Below, piece by piece: positions 1 to 5,950 of a stretch of DNA of 6,091 nucleotides. This DNA is from Thermoplasmatales archaeon (GTDB taxonomy: Archaea; Thermoplasmatota; Thermoplasmata; Methanomassiliicoccales; Methanomethylophilaceae): the NCBI GenBank assembly GCA_012522645.1, contig JAAYKC010000097.1:1-6091 (forward strand). Reading direction: 5' to 3'. Each line of letters begins with the position of its first letter. Position 1 is the stretch's first letter. Position numbers and translations under genes: made by a program. Below the pieces are notes generated by a model that saw only the letters and a program-made list of their open reading frames with translations, was not told the DNA's origin and searched no databases.

Positions 1-295
1 CGCCGAGGGCCTCGGATAATCTGTTTTTCCCGTCGGTGCGCAGGTAGTTCCTGATCTTCGGCTCTATGATCGACCCGGCTTCGAGATACTTGTTCGTCTC
101 GTATTTGCTGTATATCCCCGCCATGGCGAGGGCGGCGGAGAAGGGCGTGTCGAAATCGTTGCATTGCAGTATGGTCCCCAGCCTGGAACCGGTGATGCGG
201 CGCAGCCATCCCCCCTTCCTGAATCTTATGACCTTTGCCTCACAATCTATCTCCTCGATCAGGGAGGGATCGAACTTTATCTTCGCTGCTGCCAT
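1..295 (-). CDS. YqaJ-like / PD-(D/E)XK nuclease-family protein, partial (N-terminal 98 residues)
   Basis: The minus strand is open from an ATG at 295-293 to the window edge, giving 98 residues that begin MAAAKIKFDPSL; the C-terminus lies outside. A segment RRITGSRLGTIL (about residues 32-43), then a phase with DFDTPFSAALAMAG (47-60), then YLEAGSIIEPKIRNYL (70-85), matches the arrangement of YqaJ/lambda-exonuclease-type nucleases: a GS-containing helix start, a 'TP' turn, and a GxxxEP helix carrying the first conserved Glu (here E79). The remaining catalytic D and ExK motifs would lie beyond the edge, so activity cannot be judged. There is no Shine-Dalgarno site before the ATG, but a TATA-like box lies about 25 bases upstream, which fits a leaderless start. 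Family members occur in phage recombination modules and as stand-alone archaeal genes of unknown role. The family call rests on motif pattern alone. Confidence 0.65.
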   Translation of the reverse strand, partial: MAAAKIKFDPSLIEEIDCEAKVIRFRKGGWLRRITGSRLGTILQCNDFDTPFSAALAMAGIYSKYETNKYLEAGSIIEPKIRNYLRTDGKNRLSEALG

Positions 296-315
296 AGTGA
301 AGGGATGGTTCAGCT

Positions 316-324
316 CTTATTTAG
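316..324 (-). promoter_or_regulatory. TATA-like box for the minus-strand nuclease-like gene
   Basis: Read on the minus strand this is CTAAATAAG, centred about 25 bases before the ATG at 295. That spacing is the usual TATA-to-start distance in archaea and, with no Shine-Dalgarno site, suggests a leaderless or very short-leader transcript. Between here and the transposase relic (about 325-519) I see no gene, only AT-rich DNA with a minor hairpin (TTGTAT at 474-479 pairing with ATACAA at 487-492). Confidence 0.4.
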
Positions 325-519
325 AACGCTCCGGGTTATTATTGACAATGCAAAGACCTCGCGGCAAGATCCGCCCGTAACCTACAGCATAATCCCTGCG
401 GCCGATACCAATATGGAGAATATCCAAAGAAGAAAAATGCAATAATCGAAGATATCAATTAGAAAGGATAAGATTGTATACGTAAGATACAAACCTCAGC
501 TAGGCATGTATGGCCAGGG

Positions 520-558
520 GGCAATGCCGGCGAGGGGTCGACATCCCCTAGCGTTGCC
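520..558. other. Imperfect hairpin at the downstream end of the transposase relic
   Basis: GGCAATGC (520-527) pairs with GCGTTGCC (551-558), with one G-T wobble. Inside it, GGGG (534-537) pairs with CCCC (545-548) around a 7-base loop, leaving an asymmetric internal loop. The stop codon closing the last open frame of the relic (548-550, minus) lies within it. It could be a terminator or end structure of the old insertion element. No T-run follows on either strand, so a terminator role is unproven. Confidence 0.3.
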
Positions 559-1296
559 GCTTTCCTATCTTCTTTGACTTCGTATACTTCTTCATGACCC
601 TGAAGCATCCGTTGTCATTGTCCTCGGCCATACACCCTACAGCACCTGTAGGGAAGTCGTTAAGCTGCAGAAGCGGTTCATCCGAAATCCAGAAATCGAG
701 CTATGCATCTGATGATCACTGATGACGATCCCAATGAACTGAACGGAGTCGGAAGCATTCCCGCGGTCCATGGACAGATCGATAAGTATATTGATCGGTT
801 CTCTCAGTTCCGCAGATCCGAAGTTGACCTGTCCGAACTCAGGATGTCTGTCCCTGGAATATCCGAGATCATACATTCTGGTGCCTTTCGAATACACTTA
901 GACGGATGGTATCTATATTCACGTCCTTTTGCTCCAATCATACATAGAGAACAACGACTTCCGTAAATGCGTCAAAACCTCCGACATGATATCGCCTGTA
1001 CGTTCCACGGTGCGGTTGATCGCCCTATGACTTACGATCCCTCGGATGCCCGTTTCGTTCCTGACCTCTGAAGACTTTGACCGACGGCCGCAGCCCTCCA
1101 CGAAGAAATTCTCCGTGAGGCGGTATGATATGACGGCACAGACGAGCGGCTGTCCTTTGCACTTAGAACGGTTGAAAAGCTCATCAAAACCTAATTTCTC
1201 AAGATGTTCTCTCGCGCAGGCGATCGTACCGATCGGTAATGATCTATTCATGCTTGGCTCTAAAATGAATGTCCTGAACCTGATGTTTTGCCGAAC
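548..1296 (-). pseudogene. Decayed IS1634/IS4-like DDE transposase
   Basis: Minus-strand reading gives transposase-like sequence in pieces. The first piece (about 1296-922) contains ACAREHLEKLGFDELFNRS, then VISYRLTENFFVEGCGR and SEVLTHLRKSLFSMYDWSK, the pattern of the N-terminal helical region of IS1634-type transposases. A TGA at 921-919, a TAG at 915-913 and a TAA at 900-898 then interrupt this frame. In the shifted frame the same bases read VNIDTIRLSV (922-893), which would carry the first catalytic Asp (codon 913-911). The original frame resumes with YSKGTRMYDLGYSRDRHPEF and ELREPINILIDLSMDRGN (894 to about 740), matching the family's GYSRD motif and the strand after it. The expected second-Asp segment (…FDNG-type) is absent, and the frame ends at a TAG (639-637). 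Another frame, 706-551, reads LDFWISDEPLLQLNDFPTGA and ends FRVMKKYTKSKKIGKRQR; I cannot place it in the family. The element is clearly inactive. Its outer limits are approximate, and I found no convincing terminal inverted repeats. Confidence 0.65.
635..653. repeat. Perfect 8-bp hairpin inside the transposase relic
   Basis: CCCTACAG (635-642) and CTGTAGGG (646-653) are exact inverted repeats around a 3-base loop (CAC). It lies at the point where the relic's main frame ends and a different frame stays open. Either strand would form a stable short stem, but no T-run follows. A role is not evident. Confidence 0.35.
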
Positions 1297-1301
1297 TCGA
1301 G

Positions 1302-1307
1302 ATATAC
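1302..1307 (+). promoter_or_regulatory. TATA-like box for the ABC transporter operon
   Basis: ATATAC lies about 25 bases before the ATG at 1328. The bases directly before that ATG (CACCCCC) contain no Shine-Dalgarno site, so a leaderless or very short-leader transcript is plausible. The box falls at the outer edge of the recognisable transposase relic, so the operon's promoter region may have been shaped by that insertion. Only one weak box is visible and no BRE is clear. Confidence 0.35.
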
Positions 1308-1327
1308 AAGTAATTGGCTTCACCCCC

Positions 1328-2308
1328 ATGGATGATGATTCTGATATCGGACAGGGTCTTTCCCTGGATGTAAGAAATCTCACAAAGAGGTTCGGCAACT
1401 TCACTGCCGTCGACAACCTTTCCCTCAAAGTGAAGAAGGGCGAGTTCATGGGCCTCTTGGGACCGAATGGTGCCGGAAAAAGCACCACTCTGAAATCCAT
1501 TACCGGACTAATATCTCCCACCAAGGGTAAGATATACATCAACGGTATCGATTCCGTAAAGCACAGGAATGCGATGACACATGTTGGGTGCGTCATCGAG
1601 ACTCCGGAAAGTTATCCTAATTTCACCCCTACGGAGATGATGCAGTACGTTGGACGCATTCACGGTCTTTCGAATAAAGAGATCAAAATCCGCGCAAGGG
1701 ATGTTCTCGAGGAAGTGAGAATGTGGTCCTGGCGCGATAAGAATATCGGAGAATTCTCAAAAGGAATGAGGCAGAGAGTTTCCCTGGCAGTGGCTATGTT
1801 CCCCAATCCTAATCTCGTTCTTCTTGATGAGCCTACTTCCGGTCTCGATCCCAGAGGGATGATCGAGATCAGAAGGACTATGAATTCATTGAAGGAAAGG
1901 GGCATGTCCCTTCTTATCAGTACGCATATCCTGAAGGAAGTGTCGGAGATGTGTACCTCGATGACGATGATCAACCACGGAAAGACGATCATCAGCGGGG
2001 ATGTGAACAAACTTATCCATAATCTTGCCCAGAATGAGAACACCGTTGCCATTGAATTGAGAATGCTCGGAGATCTGACGAATAAATTCATTTCGGATAT
2101 CAACGCAATGACCGGAGTCTCTAATTTCGAAAAGATGGGGGAAGGGTCAGTGAAGTTCTCCTTCAATGGAACTGACGATCAGCAGGCAGACATCGTTGAT
2201 CTTGTGTATGCTCACAAGTTAAGACTTCTTTGCATGAATGAGACCGGTGCCGATATCGAATCCCTCTACATGAAGCTCACCGACGAAGCGAGGGTGAATA
2301 TAAAATGA
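1328..2308 (+). CDS. ABC transporter ATP-binding protein, BcrA/LanF (E-loop) type
   Basis: The 326-residue cytoplasmic ATPase should power the ABC-2 permease encoded directly downstream. Visible motifs are Walker A GPNGAGKST (45-53), signature EFSKGMRQRV (142-151), Walker B LVLLDEPTSGLDP (163-175) and the switch-region ISTH (H200). The Q-loop position is occupied by Glu (E91, in CVIETPESYPNFT), as in bacitracin (BcrA) and lantibiotic-immunity (LanF) ATPases. After the nucleotide-binding domain comes a C-terminal tail of about 100 residues, as in BcrA-type proteins. I chose the ATG at 1328 because homology begins at LDVRNLTKRFG soon after it, a TATA-like box lies 25 bases upstream, and everything further upstream (the frame is open back to 1046) overlaps the minus-strand transposase relic. 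The stop overlaps the next start (ATGA, 2305-2308), implying translational coupling. The substrate is unknown; peptide, drug or lipid export and self-immunity are all possible. Confidence 0.9.
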   Translation: MDDDSDIGQGLSLDVRNLTKRFGNFTAVDNLSLKVKKGEFMGLLGPNGAGKSTTLKSITGLISPTKGKIYINGIDSVKHRNAMTHVGCVIETPESYPNFTPTEMMQYVGRIHGLSNKEIKIRARDVLEEVRMWSWRDKNIGEFSKGMRQRVSLAVAMFPNPNLVLLDEPTSGLDPRGMIEIRRTMNSLKERGMSLLISTHILKEVSEMCTSMTMINHGKTIISGDVNKLIHNLAQNENTVAIELRMLGDLTNKFISDINAMTGVSNFEKMGEGSVKFSFNGTDDQQADIVDLVYAHKLRLLCMNETGADIESLYMKLTDEARVNIK

Positions 2309-3255
2309 GCAGAAAGGAGAAGAAAGCGAAGAAGGTTAAGAAAACAATCGTCGATTCCTATGACGAATCGTCGAGGGACCTTACCGATCATCAGGCTCAC
2401 AGGGACGTTGTCTATGCTCTTCCGTCAAAGATGAGCCAGACTATGCAATGTTACTTCGTGCAGATGAAGAGGTACACCAGGCAGAGGGTAATGGTGCTAT
2501 CTTCGGTATTGCTTATTTTGATGCCCGTCATCTACTATGCAATAAAGGGCATATACATTCTGGAGTGGTTGCTCCCCACTTCGGCAGTCACCAACATCGC
2601 AATTGCAGGGATACTCTCGTTCATGCCTATCCTCATCGTGTTGCTCTCGTGTATCGCCTGCGGTTCCATACTCTCGCAGGAATTCAATGAGCGCACAGCA
2701 TTCCTTTCACTGCCACTGCCCATGTCTAGATCCTCGTTCTACATGGGAAAGTTCCTTGCTGCGTTCACCCTTGTCGGAGGCATTGTCGCGGCCGCATACG
2801 GTATCGCAATGCTTCTCACAATGACCGGAACAGACCGTACCTACACCTGGGATCTCTTCAGATCGCTGATGGTGTCGCTGTGCTTCGTGTTCTTCTGCTG
2901 TTCCACCACATACATGCTCAGCACCAAGCTCAAAAGAGGTTCCACGATGCTTCCCTTTATTCTGCTATTCATCGTACTGCCGTTGATTGCAGAGATTGTT
3001 CCTGTGTTCTTCAAGATGGATGTGATCTCCAAGATCCTCGGATATCTGCCCTGCTTCGGTGCCGAAGTGGCATTGAACATGCTCGGATACACCAACGTGG
3101 TGATATCTTTCAACGGCATTTTCAGCAATATCGTTCACGGACTCATCGACTTTTCCGTCGGAGGGAATCCGATCATCATGAGTATTGTATGCATTCTGTC
3201 CGGGGCGCTGTTCCTCTTCCTCGGATATTACGTAGTTAAAAGGAGGGATGTGTGA
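2305..3255 (+). CDS. ABC-2 type transporter permease
   Basis: The protein has 316 residues. A hydrophilic, lysine-rich N-terminus of about 55 residues (MSRKEKKAKKVKK…) is followed by six predicted membrane segments at roughly 62-82, 97-121, 151-171, 185-206, 214-236 and 290-311. Between segments 2 and 3 is the cytoplasmic stretch QEFNERTAFLSLPLPMSRSS followed by FYMGKFLA, the typical ABC-2 permease pattern (E(R)…L..P..R….GK) where the ATPase is thought to couple. It is the membrane partner of the preceding ATPase. A single six-segment permease fits a homodimer with two ATPase copies. Translation probably restarts at the ATGA overlap, helped by GGGTGA at 2292-2297. The 3' end overlaps the next start by one base (TGATG, 3253-3257). 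The substrate cannot be read from the sequence, and the long basic N-terminus is longer than usual for the family. Confidence 0.88.
   Translation: MSRKEKKAKKVKKTIVDSYDESSRDLTDHQAHRDVVYALPSKMSQTMQCYFVQMKRYTRQRVMVLSSVLLILMPVIYYAIKGIYILEWLLPTSAVTNIAIAGILSFMPILIVLLSCIACGSILSQEFNERTAFLSLPLPMSRSSFYMGKFLAAFTLVGGIVAAAYGIAMLLTMTGTDRTYTWDLFRSLMVSLCFVFFCCSTTYMLSTKLKRGSTMLPFILLFIVLPLIAEIVPVFFKMDVISKILGYLPCFGAEVALNMLGYTNVVISFNGIFSNIVHGLIDFSVGGNPIIMSIVCILSGALFLFLGYYVVKRRDV
3242..3246 (+). promoter_or_regulatory. Strong ribosome binding site for the surface-protein gene
   Basis: GGAGG lies 8 bases before the ATG at 3255, inside the last codons of the permease gene. It favours the ATG at 3255 over the in-frame GTG at 3252, and it indicates that the third gene is actively initiated as well as coupled to the permease by the TGATG overlap. 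Confidence 0.75.
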
Positions 3256-3413
3256 TGAAGAGTAGATTTATTTCATTGGTTCTTGTGTTGGTTATGTGCT
3301 CCTGCGCACTATTTGTGATTTCTTCCGATGATTCGGCTGCGGACGAAGGAATGAAAGAGATCAAGATATACTCTGATAATTCCGGAGTATCATACACCGA
3401 CAATCCCATAGTC

Positions 3414-3437
3414 TATTCCTATTCCTATTCCTATTCC
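3414..3437 (+). repeat. Hexanucleotide tandem repeat (TATTCC x 4)
   Basis: Four exact, uninterrupted copies of TATTCC encode alternating Tyr-Ser (about residues 54-61 of the surface protein). Slippage would add or remove whole Tyr-Ser pairs without changing frame, so it could vary length but not switch expression on or off. Confidence 0.9.
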
Positions 3438-3599
3438 GATCACGGCGATTATTTCTTTAGTATATCTCCGGAACAGCTTGCGAAGGACATCATTGCAGGT
3501 ACCAAATCATTCTCTGATGTTGAATCGGATCCGGCGCATGTTGCGGACCCCATCTACAACGAATCGTATTATGTACTGTCCAAAGGTCTGGTCGACCAA

Positions 3600-3602
3600 T
3601 GA
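3600..3602 (+). other. In-frame TGA inside the surface-protein gene
   Basis: The codons read GTC GAC CAA TGA TAC GGT GTT. The frame before it continues the signal-peptide protein, and after it runs 353 stop-free codons to the C-terminal membrane anchor. TGA is the normal stop for the ATPase, permease, dapB and this gene's own end, so it is not globally reassigned here. One substitution (TGG or CGA to TGA) would explain it. The 3' hairpin at 4669-4698 is a perfect stem without the internal bulge of archaeal SECIS elements, which argues against selenocysteine. Confidence 0.85.
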
Positions 3603-4668
3603 TACGGTGTTCCGTTCATCAAGCTGAGTGAGAAACCGGAGACGATCTACATTCCTGCCGGAACATACAGTATCACCTGTGAGCCGCTCAACGATGATGC
3701 GGAGAGTACAATCGACGGAAAGAGTATTTACCTTTATCAGTTCGGTATGGAAAACTACAACGCCCCGTACTTTGACAAAGGAAAAGGGACCGTGAAAGTA
3801 AATGTTTCAGGTTCGTATTATTTCTGCATTGAATACTACGATAGTGATAGAGATTGGACAAAACTCTCTCTGAAGTACTCCATATCTCCATTAGTAGATC
3901 TGCCCGCCGTCACTGATTTCGAAAATACGATGACAGTCGGACTGAACAAGTATTGGGTGAAATTCGCAGGGAACGATCCTCTCACCGGACGTGTATATAG
4001 CCACGAATCTACTTATTACTTCATTAGAGACAGCGATGATGAGAAACAATTCGTTAAGAACATCGTTGAGAAGAATAAGGCCGATGGATCTGCATACTAC
4101 AAAGATTTGCCACAGGTTTTCGGAGAGTATGTCAATGGATACGTTCTCGTTGATATGACGAAATCGAACAGCTCCCCGAACTACATGAGTGCCTATGACT
4201 CAGAATCGAGAACGCACTCCTATAGCGACGTCACCATAACGAAATACAATGCCACATCATCATTCTACGGACCTCAGAGCTTCTCTATCGCCGTGGATTT
4301 CGATACGTCGAAGTATAATGCAGTTGTGATAAAATCAAATAATCTGGCCATCTGGATGGAGGCCGGAAAGCTGTATTCGGTGAATTCCACGTATTCGAAC
4401 GATTATGATATATTCTTAGTCCCATCCTCTGAAACCGAAGATCTGACACTTGCCGAGATCAAAGTGTATTCCGAGGGTTTGAGTCCGCCAGATAATAACG
4501 GGACCGTGTTCGCTGTCGTCTGCATCTTGCTGTGCGTGTTCGCGTTCGGAATTCTAATCAATTCCGGAAGGCGCACTAAATGGGGTGAGAGTGCGGGTCT
4601 CGAAGAATTGGCTTCTGTATCCGAGGATGTTCCTGCAGAAGAGTCGGTCGAGAAGGAGGAATGATTCC

Positions 4669-4698
4669 GGTACTCCTGCGGTTTCTCGCAGGAGTACC
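4669..4698 (+). terminator. Perfect 12-bp hairpin just after the ABC operon
   Basis: GGTACTCCTGCG (4669-4680) pairs exactly with CGCAGGAGTACC (4687-4698) around a 6-base loop (GTTTCT), starting 5 bases after the operon's last stop codon. It is followed by AT-rich DNA rather than a T-run. It probably stabilises the 3' end or works with the next hairpin as a termination region. Confidence 0.65.
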
Positions 4699-4712
4699 AA
4701 TAAACTATTTAT

Positions 4713-4738
4713 GGGGATGATATCCCCGGAGATTTTTT
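4713..4738 (+). terminator. Hairpin followed by T6, likely terminator
   Basis: GGGGAT (4713-4718) pairs with ATCCCC (4722-4727) around a 3-base loop, and six T residues follow at 4733-4738. Archaeal termination depends mainly on T-runs, so this is the best candidate for the end of the ABC operon transcript. Confidence 0.6.
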
Positions 4739-4924
4739 AATTCAGTGAATGGGTCCGTCCGTTCTGAACTCTATCGGTTTGTATTTTTCGTTTTATGCGA
4801 ACTATTCTGTGCGCCGGACTCAGGATCGAACAAATATGAGTAAATAATCAAAATAGGTCAGATCAGGTCAATCCACATCTTTATTGAAAATACAATATGC
4901 GGCGCAGCTGCTTCACACCACCCG

Positions 4925-4932
4925 TTAAATAT
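4925..4932 (+). promoter_or_regulatory. Candidate TATA box for dapB and its upstream ORF
   Basis: TTAAATAT is close to the archaeal TATA consensus and would place transcription start near 4953-4958, just before the ATG at 4961. A second candidate, TAAATAAT, lies at 4841-4848. The roughly 310 bases from 4739 to 5049 contain no other gene that I can support, only AT-rich leader DNA. Confidence 0.4.
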
Positions 4933-4960
4933 CCATTTTCAGATTGTGTTCCGATCTGAC

Positions 4961-5050
4961 ATGAACGGAGAACATATCGTCAAATTGTCCAGCGCACTCG
5001 TCTCATCCATTCGCCAAAAATGCATAATAACATATGGGGGCGTATTCTGA
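4961..5050 (+). CDS. Possible 29-residue upstream ORF coupled to dapB
   Basis: ATG at 4961 opens 29 codons (MNGEHIVKLSSALV… ending TYGGVF). The stop at 5048-5050 overlaps the dapB ATG by one base (TGATG), the same arrangement as between the permease and surface-protein genes. The ATG falls about 30 bases after a TATA-like box, so it could be a leaderless start whose translation feeds dapB. The peptide is not lysine-rich (two Lys codons), so classical attenuation by lysine codons is not supported. It resembles no protein I know. It may be chance in a 5' leader. Confidence 0.25.
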   Translation: MNGEHIVKLSSALVSSIRQKCIITYGGVF

Positions 5051-5850
5051 TGAGTGAGATCAGAGCAGCACTGGTGGGTGCCTGCGGCAAGATGGGCAGT
5101 CTGATCATACGCCGTATCCTGGCAACTGACGGAATTGTGCTGTCGGCGGCATTTGATCTTGTGAACATAGGGGCGGATGTCGGCGAGGTCATCGGCGCAG
5201 GGAAGCTGAACGTTCCCGTATCTGATTCAAAGGATCTCTCATCCGTTCTGAAGGAGACGAAGACCGATGTTCTCATTGATTTCACTATAGCTCCGGCGAC
5301 CGCGGTGAATGCACCCGCGGCCGCAACTGCAGGTGTTAACCTCATCATCGGTACAACGGGACTCACGGCAGAGCAGAAGACGAATATCACTGACGCCGTC
5401 ATAAAGAACAACGTTGCGGCGGTGATATCCTCCAATTATTCCATAGGTGTAGGGGTCTTCTTCAAACTGATCAAGGATGCTGCAAAGTATCTCGGTAATG
5501 ATTACGATGTGGAGATAATCGAAGCACATCACAATCAGAAGAAGGATGCGCCAAGCGGCACCGCGATGACCGCAGCGGAGATAATCAGCAAGGAGATGGG
5601 CGGGAAGGATCTCGTCTTCGGACGCGAAGGTCTCTGCCCGCGCGGTAAAGAAATAGGGATACACGCGGTCAGAGGCGGAGATATCGTTGGTGATCATACA
5701 GTAATGTTCATAGGCAACTCCGAACGTATTGAGCTGCACCATCAGGCCCATTCGAGGGAGATCTTCGTGGGCGGAGCGGTCATGGCCGCAAAGTGGGTCG
5801 CCTCCCAGAAGAAGGGCGTTGTGTACGAAATGTCTGACTTATTGAATTGA
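5050..5850 (+). CDS. dapB: 4-hydroxy-tetrahydrodipicolinate reductase
   Basis: DapB reduces 4-hydroxy-tetrahydrodipicolinate with NAD(P)H to tetrahydrodipicolinate in the diaminopimelate route to lysine, in the cytoplasm. The 266-residue length is normal for the family. Motifs seen are the nucleotide-binding GACGKMG (10-16), IDFT (77-80), IIGTTGLTAEQ (99-109), SSNYSIGV (127-134) and the catalytic block EAHHNQKKDAPSGTA (158-172), with H160 and K164 at the active-site positions. The C-terminal HAVRGGDIVGDHTVMF (205-220) and ERIELHHQAHSREIF are also typical. I prefer the ATG at 5050 because the Rossmann strand IRAALVGACG starts at once after it, as in other DapBs, with GGGGG at 5036-5040 as a weak RBS. 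An in-frame ATG at 5020 would add 10 unlikely residues. No dapA or lysA lies beside it. It appears to be transcribed alone from the leader upstream. Confidence 0.96.
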   Translation: MSEIRAALVGACGKMGSLIIRRILATDGIVLSAAFDLVNIGADVGEVIGAGKLNVPVSDSKDLSSVLKETKTDVLIDFTIAPATAVNAPAAATAGVNLIIGTTGLTAEQKTNITDAVIKNNVAAVISSNYSIGVGVFFKLIKDAAKYLGNDYDVEIIEAHHNQKKDAPSGTAMTAAEIISKEMGGKDLVFGREGLCPRGKEIGIHAVRGGDIVGDHTVMFIGNSERIELHHQAHSREIFVGGAVMAAKWVASQKKGVVYEMSDLLN

Positions 5851-5950
5851 CTTACCGTTTCCATGGAGAACGCATAATGGAATAAAGCGCGATTAGCGGT
5901 CGCACGAGTGTCGAGTTCAAACAATTATCAAAATCTAAATCTCGGTTCTT

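Larger units (their letters stand above)
3255..4664 (+). pseudogene. Secreted, C-terminally membrane-anchored protein; gene interrupted by an in-frame TGA
   Basis: I do not recognise a family. From the ATG at 3255 the frame runs 469 codons to a TGA at 4662-4664, broken only by a TGA at 3600-3602 (codon 116). The N-terminus is a signal peptide (basic MKSR, then ISLVLVLVMCSCALFVIS, then an acidic SSDDSAADE). The middle is a Tyr-, Ser- and Asp-rich region, probably beta-rich, with patches such as YIPAGTYSITCEP and GTVKVNVSGSYYFCIEYYD. Near residues 415-435 a hydrophobic helix (TVFAVVCILLCVFAFGILI) is followed by basic residues (GRRTK) and an acidic tail ending EESVEKEE, so the body should face outside with a short cytoplasmic tail. 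It is the third gene of the ABC operon (TGATG overlap, strong RBS), hence probably a substrate-capturing or accessory subunit. The part after the TGA has no start of its own with an RBS (the first ATG, at 3747, has none). It is therefore one gene: a nonsense mutant, a sequencing error or a recoded codon. Confidence 0.8.

Noticed and set aside
66..445. Plus-strand open frames over the left end
   Set aside because: They are antisense to the better-supported minus-strand nuclease-like gene and show no recognisable protein features.
474..1309. TTGTATA (474-480) and TATACAA (1303-1309) as terminal inverted repeats of the old IS
   Set aside because: It is only a 7-base AT-rich match with no flanking target duplication, so chance is the simpler explanation.
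1046..1327. N-terminal extension of the ATPase frame back to an ATG at 1046
   Set aside because: It lies antisense to recognisable transposase sequence, adds no known domain, and the ABC fold starts just after the ATG at 1328.
3600..3602. Selenocysteine at the internal TGA
   Set aside because: The context (VDQ-x-YGVP) is not redox-like, the 3' hairpin lacks the SECIS internal bulge, and no selenocysteine machinery is in the window. The archaeal groups known for selenoproteins do not match the inferred host.
3747..4664. A separate 305-residue gene starting at ATG 3747
   Set aside because: There is no ribosome binding site or signal peptide at that ATG, and the same frame is open upstream to the TGA at 3600. 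It is the second half of the surface-protein gene.
4980..5751. Minus-strand open frames across dapB
   Set aside because: They are shadows of the well-conserved dapB coding sequence.
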